Source: Pelomonas sp. SE-A7
Lineage (GTDB): Bacteria > Pseudomonadota > Gammaproteobacteria > Burkholderiales > Burkholderiaceae_C
Assembly (NCBI RefSeq): GCF_030345705.1
Contig: NZ_JAUASW010000001.1
Span: forward strand, 2,480,001-2,544,000
Direction: 5' to 3'
Length of the DNA stretch: 64,000 nt
Position numbers and translations under genes: made by a program
Notes under the pieces: generated by a model
The model's database searches: none
Told to the model about the DNA's origin: nothing
The model's input: only the letters and a program-made list of their open reading frames with translations
Shown: positions 15,260 through 27,100 of the stretch, one piece after another
Layout of the letters: each line of letters begins with the position of its first letter
Position numbering within the stretch: the stretch's first letter is position 1

Positions 15260-16453
15260 TCAGCTTCGGCGAAGTGCCGGCAGAAGGTCGCCCAGGAAGT
15301 CATTGGTCGTCGGCCACCGATACACCAACCGGTTCAAGCCAGAGGTGCCGCCCCATTGGTTCAGTGCTCCTCGATTGGTGAAGCGAGAACGTGACTTCTT
15401 GAGCGTCCGCTCGCGACGCTCGATCAGATCTCGGGCTAAGTCATCCTCGGCGAACTCACCCCGGGTGGCGATCAGACGGGCAGTCCAATCCGCCACGAAG
15501 CCCCGTGTCGCACTCGAGACCGGATGACCACGACTTGCCAGAACGTCCCAGAGCTCGCCGAGGTTCCACTTCTTGATGTCCGAGAGGCTTGCGCGCTCCC
15601 GCCACTCTTCAAGCCCCTCGCGATGGCTCTGACCGAGGGCTTCGTCTTGGCGCTTGTCTGCCAAGCAGACGTTGTAGAGCCATGCCGCGCCCTCGACGAC
15701 GTCCGACAGGAGCCGTCCGTGTTCCAGCAGGTCACGCGCCGACTTCGGAAACGAGCCGAGCTGGTGGTGAAGCCAGGGCTCGCGACAGTCGTCAGACCTA
15801 CCGTATAGGACAAGCCACGACAGGAGGCTGTCGGGGCAGCTTGTCGCGATGCGATCACGCAGGTATCGAGCTTCGTCGGGACTGATCTTCAGACTGAGCT
15901 TGGTCGGGAACCCTTCAGGCGCAGCGGGCAGACCCAGATGCCATGTGTTCAGCGATGCGTTGGTGTCCGCATCGTCGTCGTCTTTCCGGCGACGGGCAGC
16001 CCGCTTCAGGGCCAGGGCCGGTGCGCTACGAAAGTAGTCGCTCTGGGAGCCATCAAAGGCCCGGATGCCCCAAGTGCGTAGGCCAGCCCAGTAGACCGAG
16101 CTCGGTAGCCGCTTCAGATCCCCCTTGGACTGAGCACCGAAGACTCCGCGCTCATTGCTGTCCAAGAGCGGCTCGACCATGGACAGCTCGAACTTGCGAG
16201 ACTCGAGCGAGAAGGAACCTGGCGCCAGACGTCGGCTCTCGAGCTCTCGATACATCCAGGGCACCAGCAGCATGTAGCGCAAACGCGTCTGGATAGTCGA
16301 CGTTCCCGGGAAAAGAATGTCGGCGATGCCGTCCCGGATCGAACCGATGCCCAGTTCGTCTCGGCTTTCCTTCTCTCGAAAGAGCGATAGGACACGCAGG
16401 CTGCGGTCTCTTGCGGCGGAGTCATGGTCAAGCCAGGTCAGGGAAGATGCCAT
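15260..16453 (-). CDS. DUF6361-family protein, first gene of the helicase/PLD cassette
   Basis: 397 residues. The N-terminus reads like DUF6361 (LTWLDHDSAARDR.., DELGIGSIRDGIADILFPG, STIQTRLRYMLLVPWMY). No enzymatic motif is visible. A basic segment near residue 150 (LKRAARRRKDDDDAD) may be a linker. It is the promoter-proximal gene of the cassette, with only 5 bp before the PLD gene. The family name is recalled from sequence pattern, and its biochemical role is unknown to me. Confidence 0.75.
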   Translation of the reverse strand: MASSLTWLDHDSAARDRSLRVLSLFREKESRDELGIGSIRDGIADILFPGTSTIQTRLRYMLLVPWMYRELESRRLAPGSFSLESRKFELSMVEPLLDSNERGVFGAQSKGDLKRLPSSVYWAGLRTWGIRAFDGSQSDYFRSAPALALKRAARRRKDDDDADTNASLNTWHLGLPAAPEGFPTKLSLKISPDEARYLRDRIATSCPDSLLSWLVLYGRSDDCREPWLHHQLGSFPKSARDLLEHGRLLSDVVEGAAWLYNVCLADKRQDEALGQSHREGLEEWRERASLSDIKKWNLGELWDVLASRGHPVSSATRGFVADWTARLIATRGEFAEDDLARDLIERRERTLKKSRSRFTNRGALNQWGGTSGLNRLVYRWPTTNDFLGDLLPALRRS

Positions 16454-16854
16454 CGAGTCTTCTTTGTATTTGCGGAGCAGCGCGGTTCAGATGCTGCTTT
16501 TAGCTTGGAACGGAATCCGAAGACGTTTTACGACGTCGCTCCCTGAATCGCCCCAGCATTCGTGGAGGCCGGTTGGTGTGAGTCAGACCGGGACGGCCTG
16601 ACGTGCAAGCTGGCTACGGTAGTTTGCCTCGGCTTCGGTCGGCGCCAACAGACCAGACTCAGTGTCAGCAGCCCTGCCGCAAGCAATCCGGAGGCACCTC
16701 TCGAAAGCACGAGTAGCGAGCTGAATACCGCGCAAGTCTGCATCGCCACTTTTTGGATCTGGCTGCTCCGTATCCGCTCCTCCAAACTAGGGCTCTTGCT
16801 GCATCAGTCCTTTAGGACGGGGTGCTGACACCGCCCAAGCTGGCGCCGTCTGAT
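16454..16854. other. Intergenic region between divergent cargo units
   Basis: About 400 bp without a believable gene between the DUF6361 start and the next plus-strand gene. It should hold the promoter of the helicase/PLD/DUF6361 operon. Short frames here lack ribosome sites and protein-like composition. Confidence 0.5.
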
Positions 16855-16887
16855 GTTGCGGCAAATGCCTTTCCCATTTGCCGCAAC
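16855..16887. promoter_or_regulatory. 13-bp perfect inverted repeat, probable operator
   Basis: GTTGCGGCAAATG and its exact reverse complement are separated by 7 bp. The repeat ends 40 bp before the ATG at 16928. A T-run does not follow, so an operator is more likely than a terminator. The following gene has ribbon-helix-helix-like segments and may bind here. Confidence 0.55.
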
Positions 16888-16927
16888 GTTTCTTCTAGAG
16901 TTGCGCCATCGACGAGCGGAGTACGAA

Positions 16928-17728
16928 ATGCCCAGAACCACCAAGAGCCCGACGACGCGCAAGAAGGCCCAAGATGTGCCGTTGCTCAAAATCACTGTTC
17001 AGGTTTGGCAGCGAGCTGCCCAACGCCTCGAGGAGACCCTGCGAGACGCCTGTTTCCGGCGCGACGCGTACCTGGCCAAAGTCATCGAAGGCGAGCTCGC
17101 TTGCCTGGACCGGGAGGTCAGCATCCCGAACAGCCCTGAGGCCTACCGCTATGTGACCCAGGAGCTCGCAAAGCTGCCGCGCAAGGCGGTCACCATGCGG
17201 CTCCCACAGGCGCTGGTCGAACGCCTCGCCGAGATCTGCGAGCGCAAGCGGATCGTGCGTGACGCTTTCTTCAATCGGCTCTTTCTGCTGCTGGTTGCCG
17301 ATGCCAAGACGGTCGATCAATTGCTGTTCCTTGGCGATGACTGCGAAGACTGGCGCAGGGACTTGTGGAGCAATCACAAGAACGAAACTGACGCCTTCTT
17401 TGAGAACGGACTGTTCCCGCTACGCGCAGCGCAGGATCCACTCTGGGCCATCCGCATGGCCCTCGAAATCTGGAACGAAGAATCCGGTTGCAGCGAGAAG
17501 TGGGTGGAGCCCACAAGCGGCAGAGAGATCCTCATCAACCGAACCGTTGGCGGAGCACCTACGCCCATTGCAAGCATCTATGCGACCCCGTTCTCCATCA
17601 CGTTCAATAACAACCCGGGCGCAAGCCTGCTCGGGATGAGCTGCCACCTCCCAGACCGCCTGGTTCCGGATAGCGAAGCTGCCAAGAAGGAAAACGCTGC
17701 CTCGGAAGAACTGCTGGCAAGCCTCTAG
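16928..17728 (+). CDS. Unrecognised protein with ribbon-helix-helix-like segments
   Basis: 266 residues beginning MPRTTKSPTTRKKAQ; GGAG precedes the ATG by about 7 bases. Two similar stretches look like a short strand followed by two helices, as in Arc/MetJ folds: LLKITVQVWQRAAQRLEETL (about 20-60) and AVTMRLPQALVERLAEICER (about 98-135). The C-terminal half (FENGLFPLRAAQDPLWAIR.., ILINRTVGG.., SITFNNNPG) is not recognised. It is followed after 11 bp by a small gene and is convergent with the TcA gene. A DNA-binding or antitoxin-like role is possible but unproven. Confidence 0.6.
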   Translation: MPRTTKSPTTRKKAQDVPLLKITVQVWQRAAQRLEETLRDACFRRDAYLAKVIEGELACLDREVSIPNSPEAYRYVTQELAKLPRKAVTMRLPQALVERLAEICERKRIVRDAFFNRLFLLLVADAKTVDQLLFLGDDCEDWRRDLWSNHKNETDAFFENGLFPLRAAQDPLWAIRMALEIWNEESGCSEKWVEPTSGREILINRTVGGAPTPIASIYATPFSITFNNNPGASLLGMSCHLPDRLVPDSEAAKKENAASEELLASL

Positions 17729-17739
17729 GAGTGCGAACC

Positions 17740-18018
17740 ATGGCGAAGACTCATCACGCACAGGCCCGGGCTCAGCAGCGTGGCCTGCCCCCATTCATCG
17801 AGGAACTTCTGGACCGCTATGGCGAGGAGAAGCACCTGGGTGGCGGCACGGTCGTCAGGTTTCTGAGCAAGCGCGGCCGGCGCCATATGGAACACGACAT
17901 GGGCAGACAGCCTGTCGCCAAGCTCTCGCAGTGGCTCGACGCATATGAGGTGAGCAGCACTGACGGTGCCGTCATCACGGTCGGCCACCGCACGCGCCGT
18001 CTCCGCTGCAAGACCTGA
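17740..18018 (+). CDS. Small conserved hypothetical protein of mobile elements
   Basis: 92 residues. ATG 17740 has AGGAG 8 bases upstream; a GTG at 17731 is less likely. It resembles a short family common on plasmids and islands, with the pattern HA..RxQQRGxPPxIxExLxxYG, then GGxVVRFxxKRxRRxMExxMG and DGxVITVGHRxRRxR. These may adopt a BrnT/DUF4258-like fold, but no catalytic residues are evident. The preceding gene ends 11 bp upstream, so the pair resembles a toxin-antitoxin unit. That is inference only. Confidence 0.65.
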   Translation: MAKTHHAQARAQQRGLPPFIEELLDRYGEEKHLGGGTVVRFLSKRGRRHMEHDMGRQPVAKLSQWLDAYEVSSTDGAVITVGHRTRRLRCKT

Positions 18019-18172
18019 AACATGGAAAGTTTCCGCTGAGCCCCAAGCGATTCAGCAATCTCGCTTGTGTACGTACAGCGGACTCTGACCGCCGTTTTCG
18101 TCAAGCCACGCTATGTACCCGTCGTTCCAGACCAAGAACGACTGCTTTGCATCGTTGCCAATCTTCAGTGGC

Positions 18173-21100
18173 TTACAACCCTGCGATCGCTTCAGCGTAG
18201 ATGATCACATCTCGAAGCTGGGTTAGACCCGTGACGGACAGCTCGAAACCTGCGCCTCCTAGTGCTTCCTCCGGGTCTTTGACTTCAGTCTCAACGCGCC
18301 AGAAGCTTCGCTTCTCGTTCAGCGCCTTAAGCCCCACCAGCTTCTCTCCGTTAAAGGAAACCGTCGGGGCATCGCCACCTTCCCCTAGGATGGCAAACAC
18401 CACTTGGCCGGTAGGCCGCACAGGCTGTCCGTTCCAACGCATCAACTCCCTTGGCATCTTGAGGCGAATGGGGGGCCCTCCTGAATCGCGGCCAAGCGCG
18501 GCGAACTGATCCGCGAGGTCGGATCGCAGGCTGGAATAGACCCAAATCGAGCCGCCCATTTCAACAGCATCCTGAAGCTTCATCGCGAGGTCTTTGTCTG
18601 CCTGAACTGGATCTGCACCAGGCTCTGCGGTATATCGAATGTGGAGAACGACGTCAGAGATGGTGGCGTAGTCAAACAGGCGGACCATGTTTGGCAAGTC
18701 GAGCCGCCATTCGCTATTGATAGCCCCAGCGCCCTCAAAGGGCAGGTACCGCTCATCTCTGAGGTTCGGTTCCCAGAGGCCGGCGTCGTTGTTGGCCGTA
18801 CTACTAAAGATTGCTTCCGCCGGCCCAAGTACGCGCTCGGGTTTCTCCTGGTCTGGCTTTCGGATCTCGCTGCGCAGGAGACTCAACCTGCATGAAACGC
18901 CTGCATAGGGTCCGGTAATACACTGAACCGACAGCGCTACGGATTTGATCCTTCGCATGCACTGCCCCGGATGATCCATGTCGAACAGCACCTCAGGTAC
19001 CTTGAAGCTGCAACGCCCGGTAGCTCTCAACTCCAGCAGCTGCCGCGGGTCCACGACGGCAAGGGAGACATGCTTCATCAGCTCCGGTACACGTTTGTTG
19101 CGCTTGATGTGCTCAGACTCCAGTCGCTTCAAGTCATGAATCAGGCTGCTTGCGGCAAGCAGTCCTTTTCGTAGCCCATTCCAGTGATCTGAGCGTACGA
19201 CCTTGACTCCGGACTGTGACGCCGGGAGCTCTCGATTAAGGCAGTCCTCGGCCGCTCTCGCATACTCGGCCGCCAGCTGATAGGTCTTGTAATAGACCGT
19301 CGAAACCTGTCGGACCATCCAATCGTAGAGTCCCGTGTTTGTGAACTTGGACTTCAAGAAGGCGTCTGTGGTCTCCGAGCTTTCGATGGACCTCTCGAGG
19401 TTTCTCTTTTCCGCCAAGGCCATGGTCAGACGGATTTCCGACGCAATACGCTGTTTCTCAAGGCTCAGGAGCTCGCCGGAGGCCATGTCTCGCTGGAACT
19501 GCCAGTCCTCCAAGCGACGTTCGTAGCTCGCCAGCGTAGCAGTAATGCCTGCGGCCGTCTGGTCCTTGTCGCCCTCAACGGCCAACTTGTCGGCAAAGAA
19601 ATTCTGGGCGAAAGCAATCGGCTGGCCACTGATCTTCAGCGCGAAGTGCGGCGATCCAAACGCACCGTTGGCGCCGACGGTGAATTCGGGAATCATGGAT
19701 GCAATCGCTGCTGTCGATTTCATTGCAGCAACGCGAGTGCGCACCAGCAGGCCGCTCCTAATGCCGTCAATAGACTCCAGTTCCTTCGCCGACGTACCTC
19801 TATCAATCCGAGCGAGATACCAGCCCTGACGCGCCTTCACGGTGTTGATCTGTGTGATAACTGCCTCAAGCTGCGTCTTCGCCTCTCTGATCTGCTCATC
19901 TCGAATGTCTTTGTTCAAGCGAATTGCCTGAAGATCAAGCCGGGACCGCAACGTCGCCATCTCCTCGGCATCGCGCTTCTCCAGCGCTTGCAGCAGCTCA
20001 CCACCCAGCACCCGCAGCTCTGAGGCGACTTCATTGGCCTTCTGAAGCATGACGGAGAACCGATAGTGGGCGCGCGGCTGGTTGAGCCCTGTCATGATCT
20101 GGTCAAAAGACAGACCAGCTGCACCGGCGCGCGCTAGAAGCGCAGGATCGATCGGTGGCGCGAACAGCGACAGCGATCGGAACACGCCATCGATGTTCAA
20201 GCAGTTCCTGACCTTGTACAGGCGATCAGCTATGCGATCCCACAGATCGAATAACTTTTCGTTGGGCGGAATGCAGAAGTATTCGTTGTAGAAGTTCAGG
20301 TGCGGGGAGTCTGGCTCCTCGTTCTCGGTGCAATCCAGGATGTCCTCAACGTCACCCAGCAATGTGTCTAGGTACTTGCTGAGCTCATCGTCGCGCCTAT
20401 CGATCAAGGCCTGCAATTGCTCGTAGCTCTTGGCACCGCATCCTTGCGCAGCATCTCGATCGCACATCGAGATGTCGGATCGTGGGCGGCGCCCCAACAG
20501 GCGTGCAGCGAGCACGTATAACTGCGAGGCGGCAGTGATCTCTTCGCGTGTGTCTATACGGAAGCGCGCATCGGCCCACGCAATCAACGTATCGATGTAT
20601 CGATAAACCACGGCTTTCTGGAATGAGATCCATCGACCGCGAGCGACCTGGAACGGCAAATTCGGTCTGCGCCGCCAGGCCATGATGGAATCCGCGAGAT
20701 CCTGTAGCGCCTCTTGCCGAACTTCGCTCCCCCATTTGCTGGGATCGAGCAGAACATCGACGTTGTGCGGATTGATCGATCCATCGATCGCAGCTCGGAA
20801 CGGCTGAGTTCTCCAGAACTGGCGCCGCTGCTCCGCACCAGGCGTGGCTACAGCGTCATCCACTCCAATCGGATCGAAGATGTAGTTGAACCAGCGTACG
20901 GCGTCCTCAAACTTGCCTTCCGCCGCGAACTTCATCGCGACCATGAACGGGGCGTGATAGAACGTCTCCCAGTTGTAGCAGGCATAGGCATCACGCGACT
21001 GCTCGAAAGACAACCCGTAGACGGGAAAACGCTCGATCGCTTGTTTGCTGAGCTGGGTCTGGGTTCGACCGCGGTACACCTCCTCGCGCCTCATCTCCTG

Positions 21101-24100
21101 AACACGGCCGGAGAACACGCTGGCGATTCCCCGGCCTTCGGCTCGCGTAACGAGCTCACAAGCCAGGGGATGGTGCGTCCGCGCCGCCAGCTCAAACGGA
21201 GATTCTGGTGAGTACGTGTCCGTAACCTTTTCTAGCAGCGTCAGGATTGTTTCGACCGGCGAGGACGAGGATGCCTTCTCAATCGCGTCGATCACCTCCG
21301 CAGCCCATGTGTCGTCCCACGTACTCTGTGATGAAGCCGACGACCAGACTTTGGTCTGAACGGGCTCGCTCAGAACGGCTTTCCGAAGGTCTGCCAGCGT
21401 CCGTGCGATTTGTCGGGCGCTGACGTGCTCGGCTTTTTCCTTCCCAAATTTGGTCCTGATTGCAATGTCAACGACGTCGTCCGAGTAGAAGATCGGCAGG
21501 CCCAGTCCCATCGTCATCGGCAGCGGCGTTGACGAAGGTACCAATGTCGCTCTGGCGATAGCAATGAGCGCATCCAACAGGCTTGCCTGCGCGGCCAACG
21601 TGACCGCAAAGCGACCGGGCGTTGGATCGACGCCTTCGGGTGGATCGGCCAGGATCGAATCGATCGCGTCAGCCACCGAACCAGGACCAGATCCCTCTTC
21701 CAACCGGAGCGAGGCGTTCGCCCCCAAACGCTCGAGGTAGCGCGAACCTTGCGGTTTTGCAGCTTGAACGACCGGATAGACGGAAAGTTGCGAAAGTCGG
21801 TCGTCGGACAATGGCTCGGGGTTTGCCAATGCGAGGCAACTTGCAAGAGAGAACGAGCCGATGAGCTGCCTCGATGCACTGGATTTCACCTGCGGCGGTT
21901 CACCGTCCTGCGGGAAGACAGTGAGAAGGATCTCGGGAACCTCGAAGTCCTGAAAGCTGAGCTGCAACCGTTCGACCCGATTCTCTCTGGCGAGGCGTGA
22001 CATCGGCACTGGCTGAGCGGGCCAAAGGAGATAACTTGGGCTTGTACGCTTGGCTTGCCATCCCTCCTTAGACCGCTCGCTGGTAGCGAGCTGAAGCTTC
22101 CATCGAACGGCGGGCTCTTCTATGCCTCCCACTGTGACTGTGCCATCGGTACCTTGCTTCGTCGTGAAGGTCTCAGGCAACTTGGGGCGAGTCTCCTCGT
22201 GGGCTGCCATCAGCCAACCGAGGTACAGGCGCCCACCCCGCTTGAACAGCACAATGTGATCGGACTCGATCTCCAAATCCACCGGCTCCCAGGGCGCCCA
22301 GCGGCGCTCGTCTACCCACTGACGATAGAAGTAGCGGAACGGCTGAGAGAGTGTCCTCCCGAGCACGTGCATCACCGGTTCATTCGGATCAAACTCGTAA
22401 TAGGTGGCCACGATGCTCACGCGAGAAACATCATGTAGCTTGTGCAGATAGCGAGTGAACGCAAGCTCTGCGTTGTCGTTGGTCAGCTCGCCTTGGTTAA
22501 GGTCCGCTTCCAGTTCCTCGAAGAAGCGCGATTTGTCGTCGCGAACTTCCGGCTCCATCCAGTTCTCTGGATACAGGAAGATTTTTCGACAGGCCTCCCA
22601 CACCCGATACGTGCCCATCCACTTCCACTGCCCCCAGTCGACCAGCTCGCTCGCTGGTATCCGCCACTCAATCTCCAGCCCCATCGTGCAGCGCATCGCA
22701 AACTGCTGAACTGCCGCATGCGCCTGAACGATGCGGGAAGTGGTCATACTGGCTGCCATTTGCGTATCCAGCAGCAGGTACTCGTACAGCCTGTCTTTGG
22801 AGCGATCGAGGTTCGACCACCTTGCATCGCCCTTGTTCAACAGAGCGTCGACAAGCGCATCTCGCTTCTGCTCGCGCAGGCGGTCCTGTCCTTTGCGAAT
22901 CGCCTCAGGCCATGCCGCGTCCGCGAACCGTCGACGAAGGCTAGACCGCAGCCTACTGCCTAGATCCAGTCTCTCCACCTCGTCGGGACTCGATATCGCG
23001 GCGGCGACGCCCTCTAGGTCTAGAGCTGATAAGCCCGTAGTCACAAGGATCTTGTCGACCTGCTCCAACCACACATAGACCTGTGGTTCGAGTAATACGG
23101 ACGTGCCAAGCCTTCGAAGGTGATCTGTGGCATCCGAGGACGACAAACCAAACAGCCTCTTCAGGGCGCCTGCGATAAGGGCCCAATCATCGTCGGCAAA
23201 CGTCCGCTGCTCTTCCTTCTCATGCAGAACGTCGAGAACATCCTTCCGGATTGAAACGAGGCCGGAGGATCCATCAACGGCTGCAACATCGGGCGTTGCT
23301 TTGAAGACGCGAGACCAAGCGAAAAGCTTCCGCCACCGAGCTGCCAACTCCTTGAGTTGCTCTGGCTTGCCGGGCGCATTCCCCAGCAGGTCCCCGGGGA
23401 CCAGAACCTTCAAACGCTGCCCCGCACACTGTCCATCCTTGCTCGCTGCCGGGTCGTACAGCCAACTCAAAGATGCAGTGTCTAGCTTCATCCCCGCAAC
23501 TGCGCGCGCGAACAGGGAGATGGCCTTGATTTGATCAAACGCCACGCTCAGCGCCGCATCCGTATCCAACTGCCCCAGCGACAGTACCGCTGGGCCCTTC
23601 CACGCTGGAGTGGTCTGCTCCTTCAATTGCAACCACCATTGCGCGGCGCTACTTCCGTCCATCAAACCCGATGGCGTTGCGTTGAACAGAACCCATGCTT
23701 CTTCCGGCGTGACAGCCAGTGACGCAGAAAGCTGCGCTGACAGGGCCGTCTGCCTGTCGAGCATCGCCGCATGTCGCTCTAATGGGTGGCAGACCAGATA
23801 GCTGGCCAACTCAGCAGCGATCTCCGGCTCCGGCGGAAGGCCTGGGACGTCAGCCTGGCCGGCACGAGTCACCTCCGCGTCGTTCTCTAGCCAGCGAGAC
23901 AGCCGAACAAGAATCTCGTCACGGCTGAGTCCTGCCCACTGCAACGCAGGGCCAAAGACTTTCACGATCCACCGAGCTACAACTGGATGTAGCAAATCGC
24001 TGCCTAGCTTGACATGCTGCAAACCAGGCGCAAAGGGGTCCAAAGGCGGGAGCCCTTCCGGCAGGACTTCGTCCAGCAGTGCCTCGAGCGCCTCCAAGTG

Positions 24101-27100
24101 ATCAGCTAGTAAGTTGGAGCCGCAATCACAGTCGCCCGGACCGCCCAGCCGATAGCTTTCGACAAGCTCAGCCCTCAGTTTGACCGCGTCCGCCTGGATT
24201 CTTGGGAGTTGGCGCCGGACCGACTCACGCAGCAAGCTCAATCTCTCTTCCCAAGTTGAATGCGTCGAGATGGAAGAGCCGACATCCTTCAAGAACTGCG
24301 TCCAGCTCTCAGGAGCCAGCCGTGCGCTGGCGTCACCTTGGGCCAGCAATGCAGTAACGCCACGCGACTTTACAGATTCCAGCGCCTTGTACAGGGCCAG
24401 CAGGCGCTCCAAGACGGTGACAGGGCTGTACCCGCTCATTGCCGTATCAGCACTGGATGCCGCGCCGGGCGGCGGGACGAGACAGGCCCCGAGCACCTGC
24501 GCATCCAGGCCCGCCGCGGTGATTTCATCCCTGAACTCGACCAACTCGAGCGCTGAGTGGGGATTCGTGAACGGGTTCCCCGTGGACATCGCCAGCATGA
24601 CGCCCAGCGCCCTTGGACTGACATCGCAGGCTCGCTGCAGCAGGGACGCACCATAGAGTTGCGCCAACATCTCGCTGTCGAGCTGCTTCCATGAGGCCGC
24701 GGCGTCATGCCTCAACGCCGTTAGCGTGTTGAGCTCTTCACTGGGAAGCTGAAGCACCGCACCAAGCATGGCTTGCAGTCGTCGCTCAATTCGCGGGGCA
24801 TTTTCGCGACCGACTTGCGCAAGCAGTTGCTCGATCGACGTTCGCCTGCCCTCCGGACTAGACAGGGACCGAAGCACTTGCAGCGCCTCGGCATCTCGAA
24901 GGGCATCAGCGCCGTTGGCTCGGGTATCAAGGAAGACGGATGCCCACTCGCTGGCAGTGGCGTTCCTCGGGGTAGTTGTCCGTAGCCTGGTGAAGATGCG
25001 AAGCGTGTCTCGGATTGACAGACGAAGCCTTTGTCCGAGTTCCCGCACTTCTGACAAGCGGAGGGCAAACCTCGAGCTGAACGCTGCTTTGCCGATGTCC
25101 TTTGACTCGAATGCGAGGTCGAGCTCGGAGGTGCGCCATCCCAACCGCTTGCGCAGGCGAAGGAACTTGGCCGTTAGCGATGGCCCCTCGTCGTTGCTCC
25201 AGACTACGCGGATCCTTGTGGAGTCAGCGCTGCACGGGTCAGAACCGACAGCGACAAGGCGAAAGCCCACGCGCCGCATGGCATGCGTCTGTTCAAGCTC
25301 AAGCGCTTCATGAAATCCAAGCCCTGAGCGCTGTAGGAATGCCGACAACCGGTAGTCGTCGGCCCTATCCCGATCGGGGTCAAACAGCAGCTTGTCGCTC
25401 CCACTGCCAAATATCGTCTCCTGCCCCTCGGCCTGAGAAATCCCGAGGTCGGCGAGTGCACGTGGCAGCCAGGCGTCATCGCCTGCTAATAGGAAATCCG
25501 GTACTGCGCACGTGAGCAAAGGTTGAACATCAACGCTCACGAGTGCCAGCAGCTCGCGAAGCTGTGCTTCCCCGAGCGACCAAGGCAAGCTGTAGCTACC
25601 CGGGACGGTGGCTGAGGCCAGCTCTTTATAGGCCGCACGCTCAACGAACTGCGGCTCTGCCGCGAGCTCGCTCGCGGACAACGTCGTCTGCGGCATCAGA
25701 CGCGCTTGCCAAGGGTCTGGTCGACCGTGCTTCTTGACGTGGCGCCATACGCGGACTGCAATACCAGTAGCATCTCGGACCACCCACTCTTCGTTGACGC
25801 ATCCCGGTTCCTGTTCGCGTTCCGGTACTTCCGAAGAGGTCACGGGCGATAGAAGATGCAAACCGAAGGGTTGTAAGGACGTCTGCAAAGACTTGAGGAA
25901 GCCCTCCGAAAGCGCCTGGCCTTCTTTGGGAATCCAATCAAACGGGCCATCTAGCAGGAAGGCAGATGTGCCCAGCAGCTGCTGCTCCAGAATCTCATTG
26001 ACGAGATCGATGAAAGGCATCTCGATCGTCGCGTTCTCGCTGGAGAGGTCGATCTCAGCGAGATCCGGGCGACGGTCAAGTAGCAAGTTCAAGGCACTGC
26101 GCGAGGGAACCCCTAGATCGCTGCTGGACACTAGCCGCCGATGGCGCAGGAACTCGAGAACGTCAACCAAGTACGCCGCGGGGCCATGGATGGAGTCCCC
26201 CCAAGTGCAGGTCGGCAGATCAGTCAACCCAAACAGATGCGCAAGATCCGGGAAGTCGACGCTCTCAGGCTTGTGCGGCGCCTGCGCAGCACCACTTGTC
26301 ACGTCGCTGGAGCGCGTTGCGGCAATGAATTGCGCGCGAGCGTTAGTCTTGCTCCATGCCCGGCTATAGATGCGTGACAGCAGAGCGGGCTCCAGGGCCA
26401 GAGCCTCGTTGGTGAATCGCTTGATGAAAGCGCCTCGCCCCATTCGAACGATGTCGCGCGCCCCGCGCAGAACCACGCTCGCATTCTTCGCCTGCTGGGC
26501 TAGACGACTCAGCAAACTTTCCAAGTCTTCGAATCCCCTGGACAGCAGCCTCCTGAGTCCTGACGGAATATCAATTGAAGGTGACAGCGCCACCTGCGGC
26601 ACTTGTCCCACCTGAACTGCCACGGCGCCGTCGACGGCCTTCGTGTTGGCCGCTACGCTGGTGACAAAGGCGGGAAGCCCCCCCACTGGAGGGTTGGCAT
26701 AAACGGCTGCAAGTGCTTTGACCAGCCCTAGCTGGCTCGCCTCCAACGTCGATAGCGCGTTTCGCGATTCGACCTTGATATCGGCCACCTCCGCGCCGGA
26801 CGCGATCTGGACCAGAGCCGGCGCACCCTCACAGAGCGCCAACACGCTAAGGCGAACGCAAGGTCTCCAGGAACTGGCGTTCTCGTTCCTGGCCACGTGA
26901 ATCCAATCCCTCACGACTTCGGCAGCCGCATCCGTCGTTGAACGTGACCGAAGCCGAGCCCTGAGTTTTGCAGCCACATTGACGTAGACCATCTCCGGCG
27001 GCAGCAACAACCCTGCCACTCCCGTGCCCGCATCCTCAACGCGCAGGTTCAACGACCTTGCTGAGGCGGCCGAAGCGCCTAGTCGAACGGCAAGGTAGAA

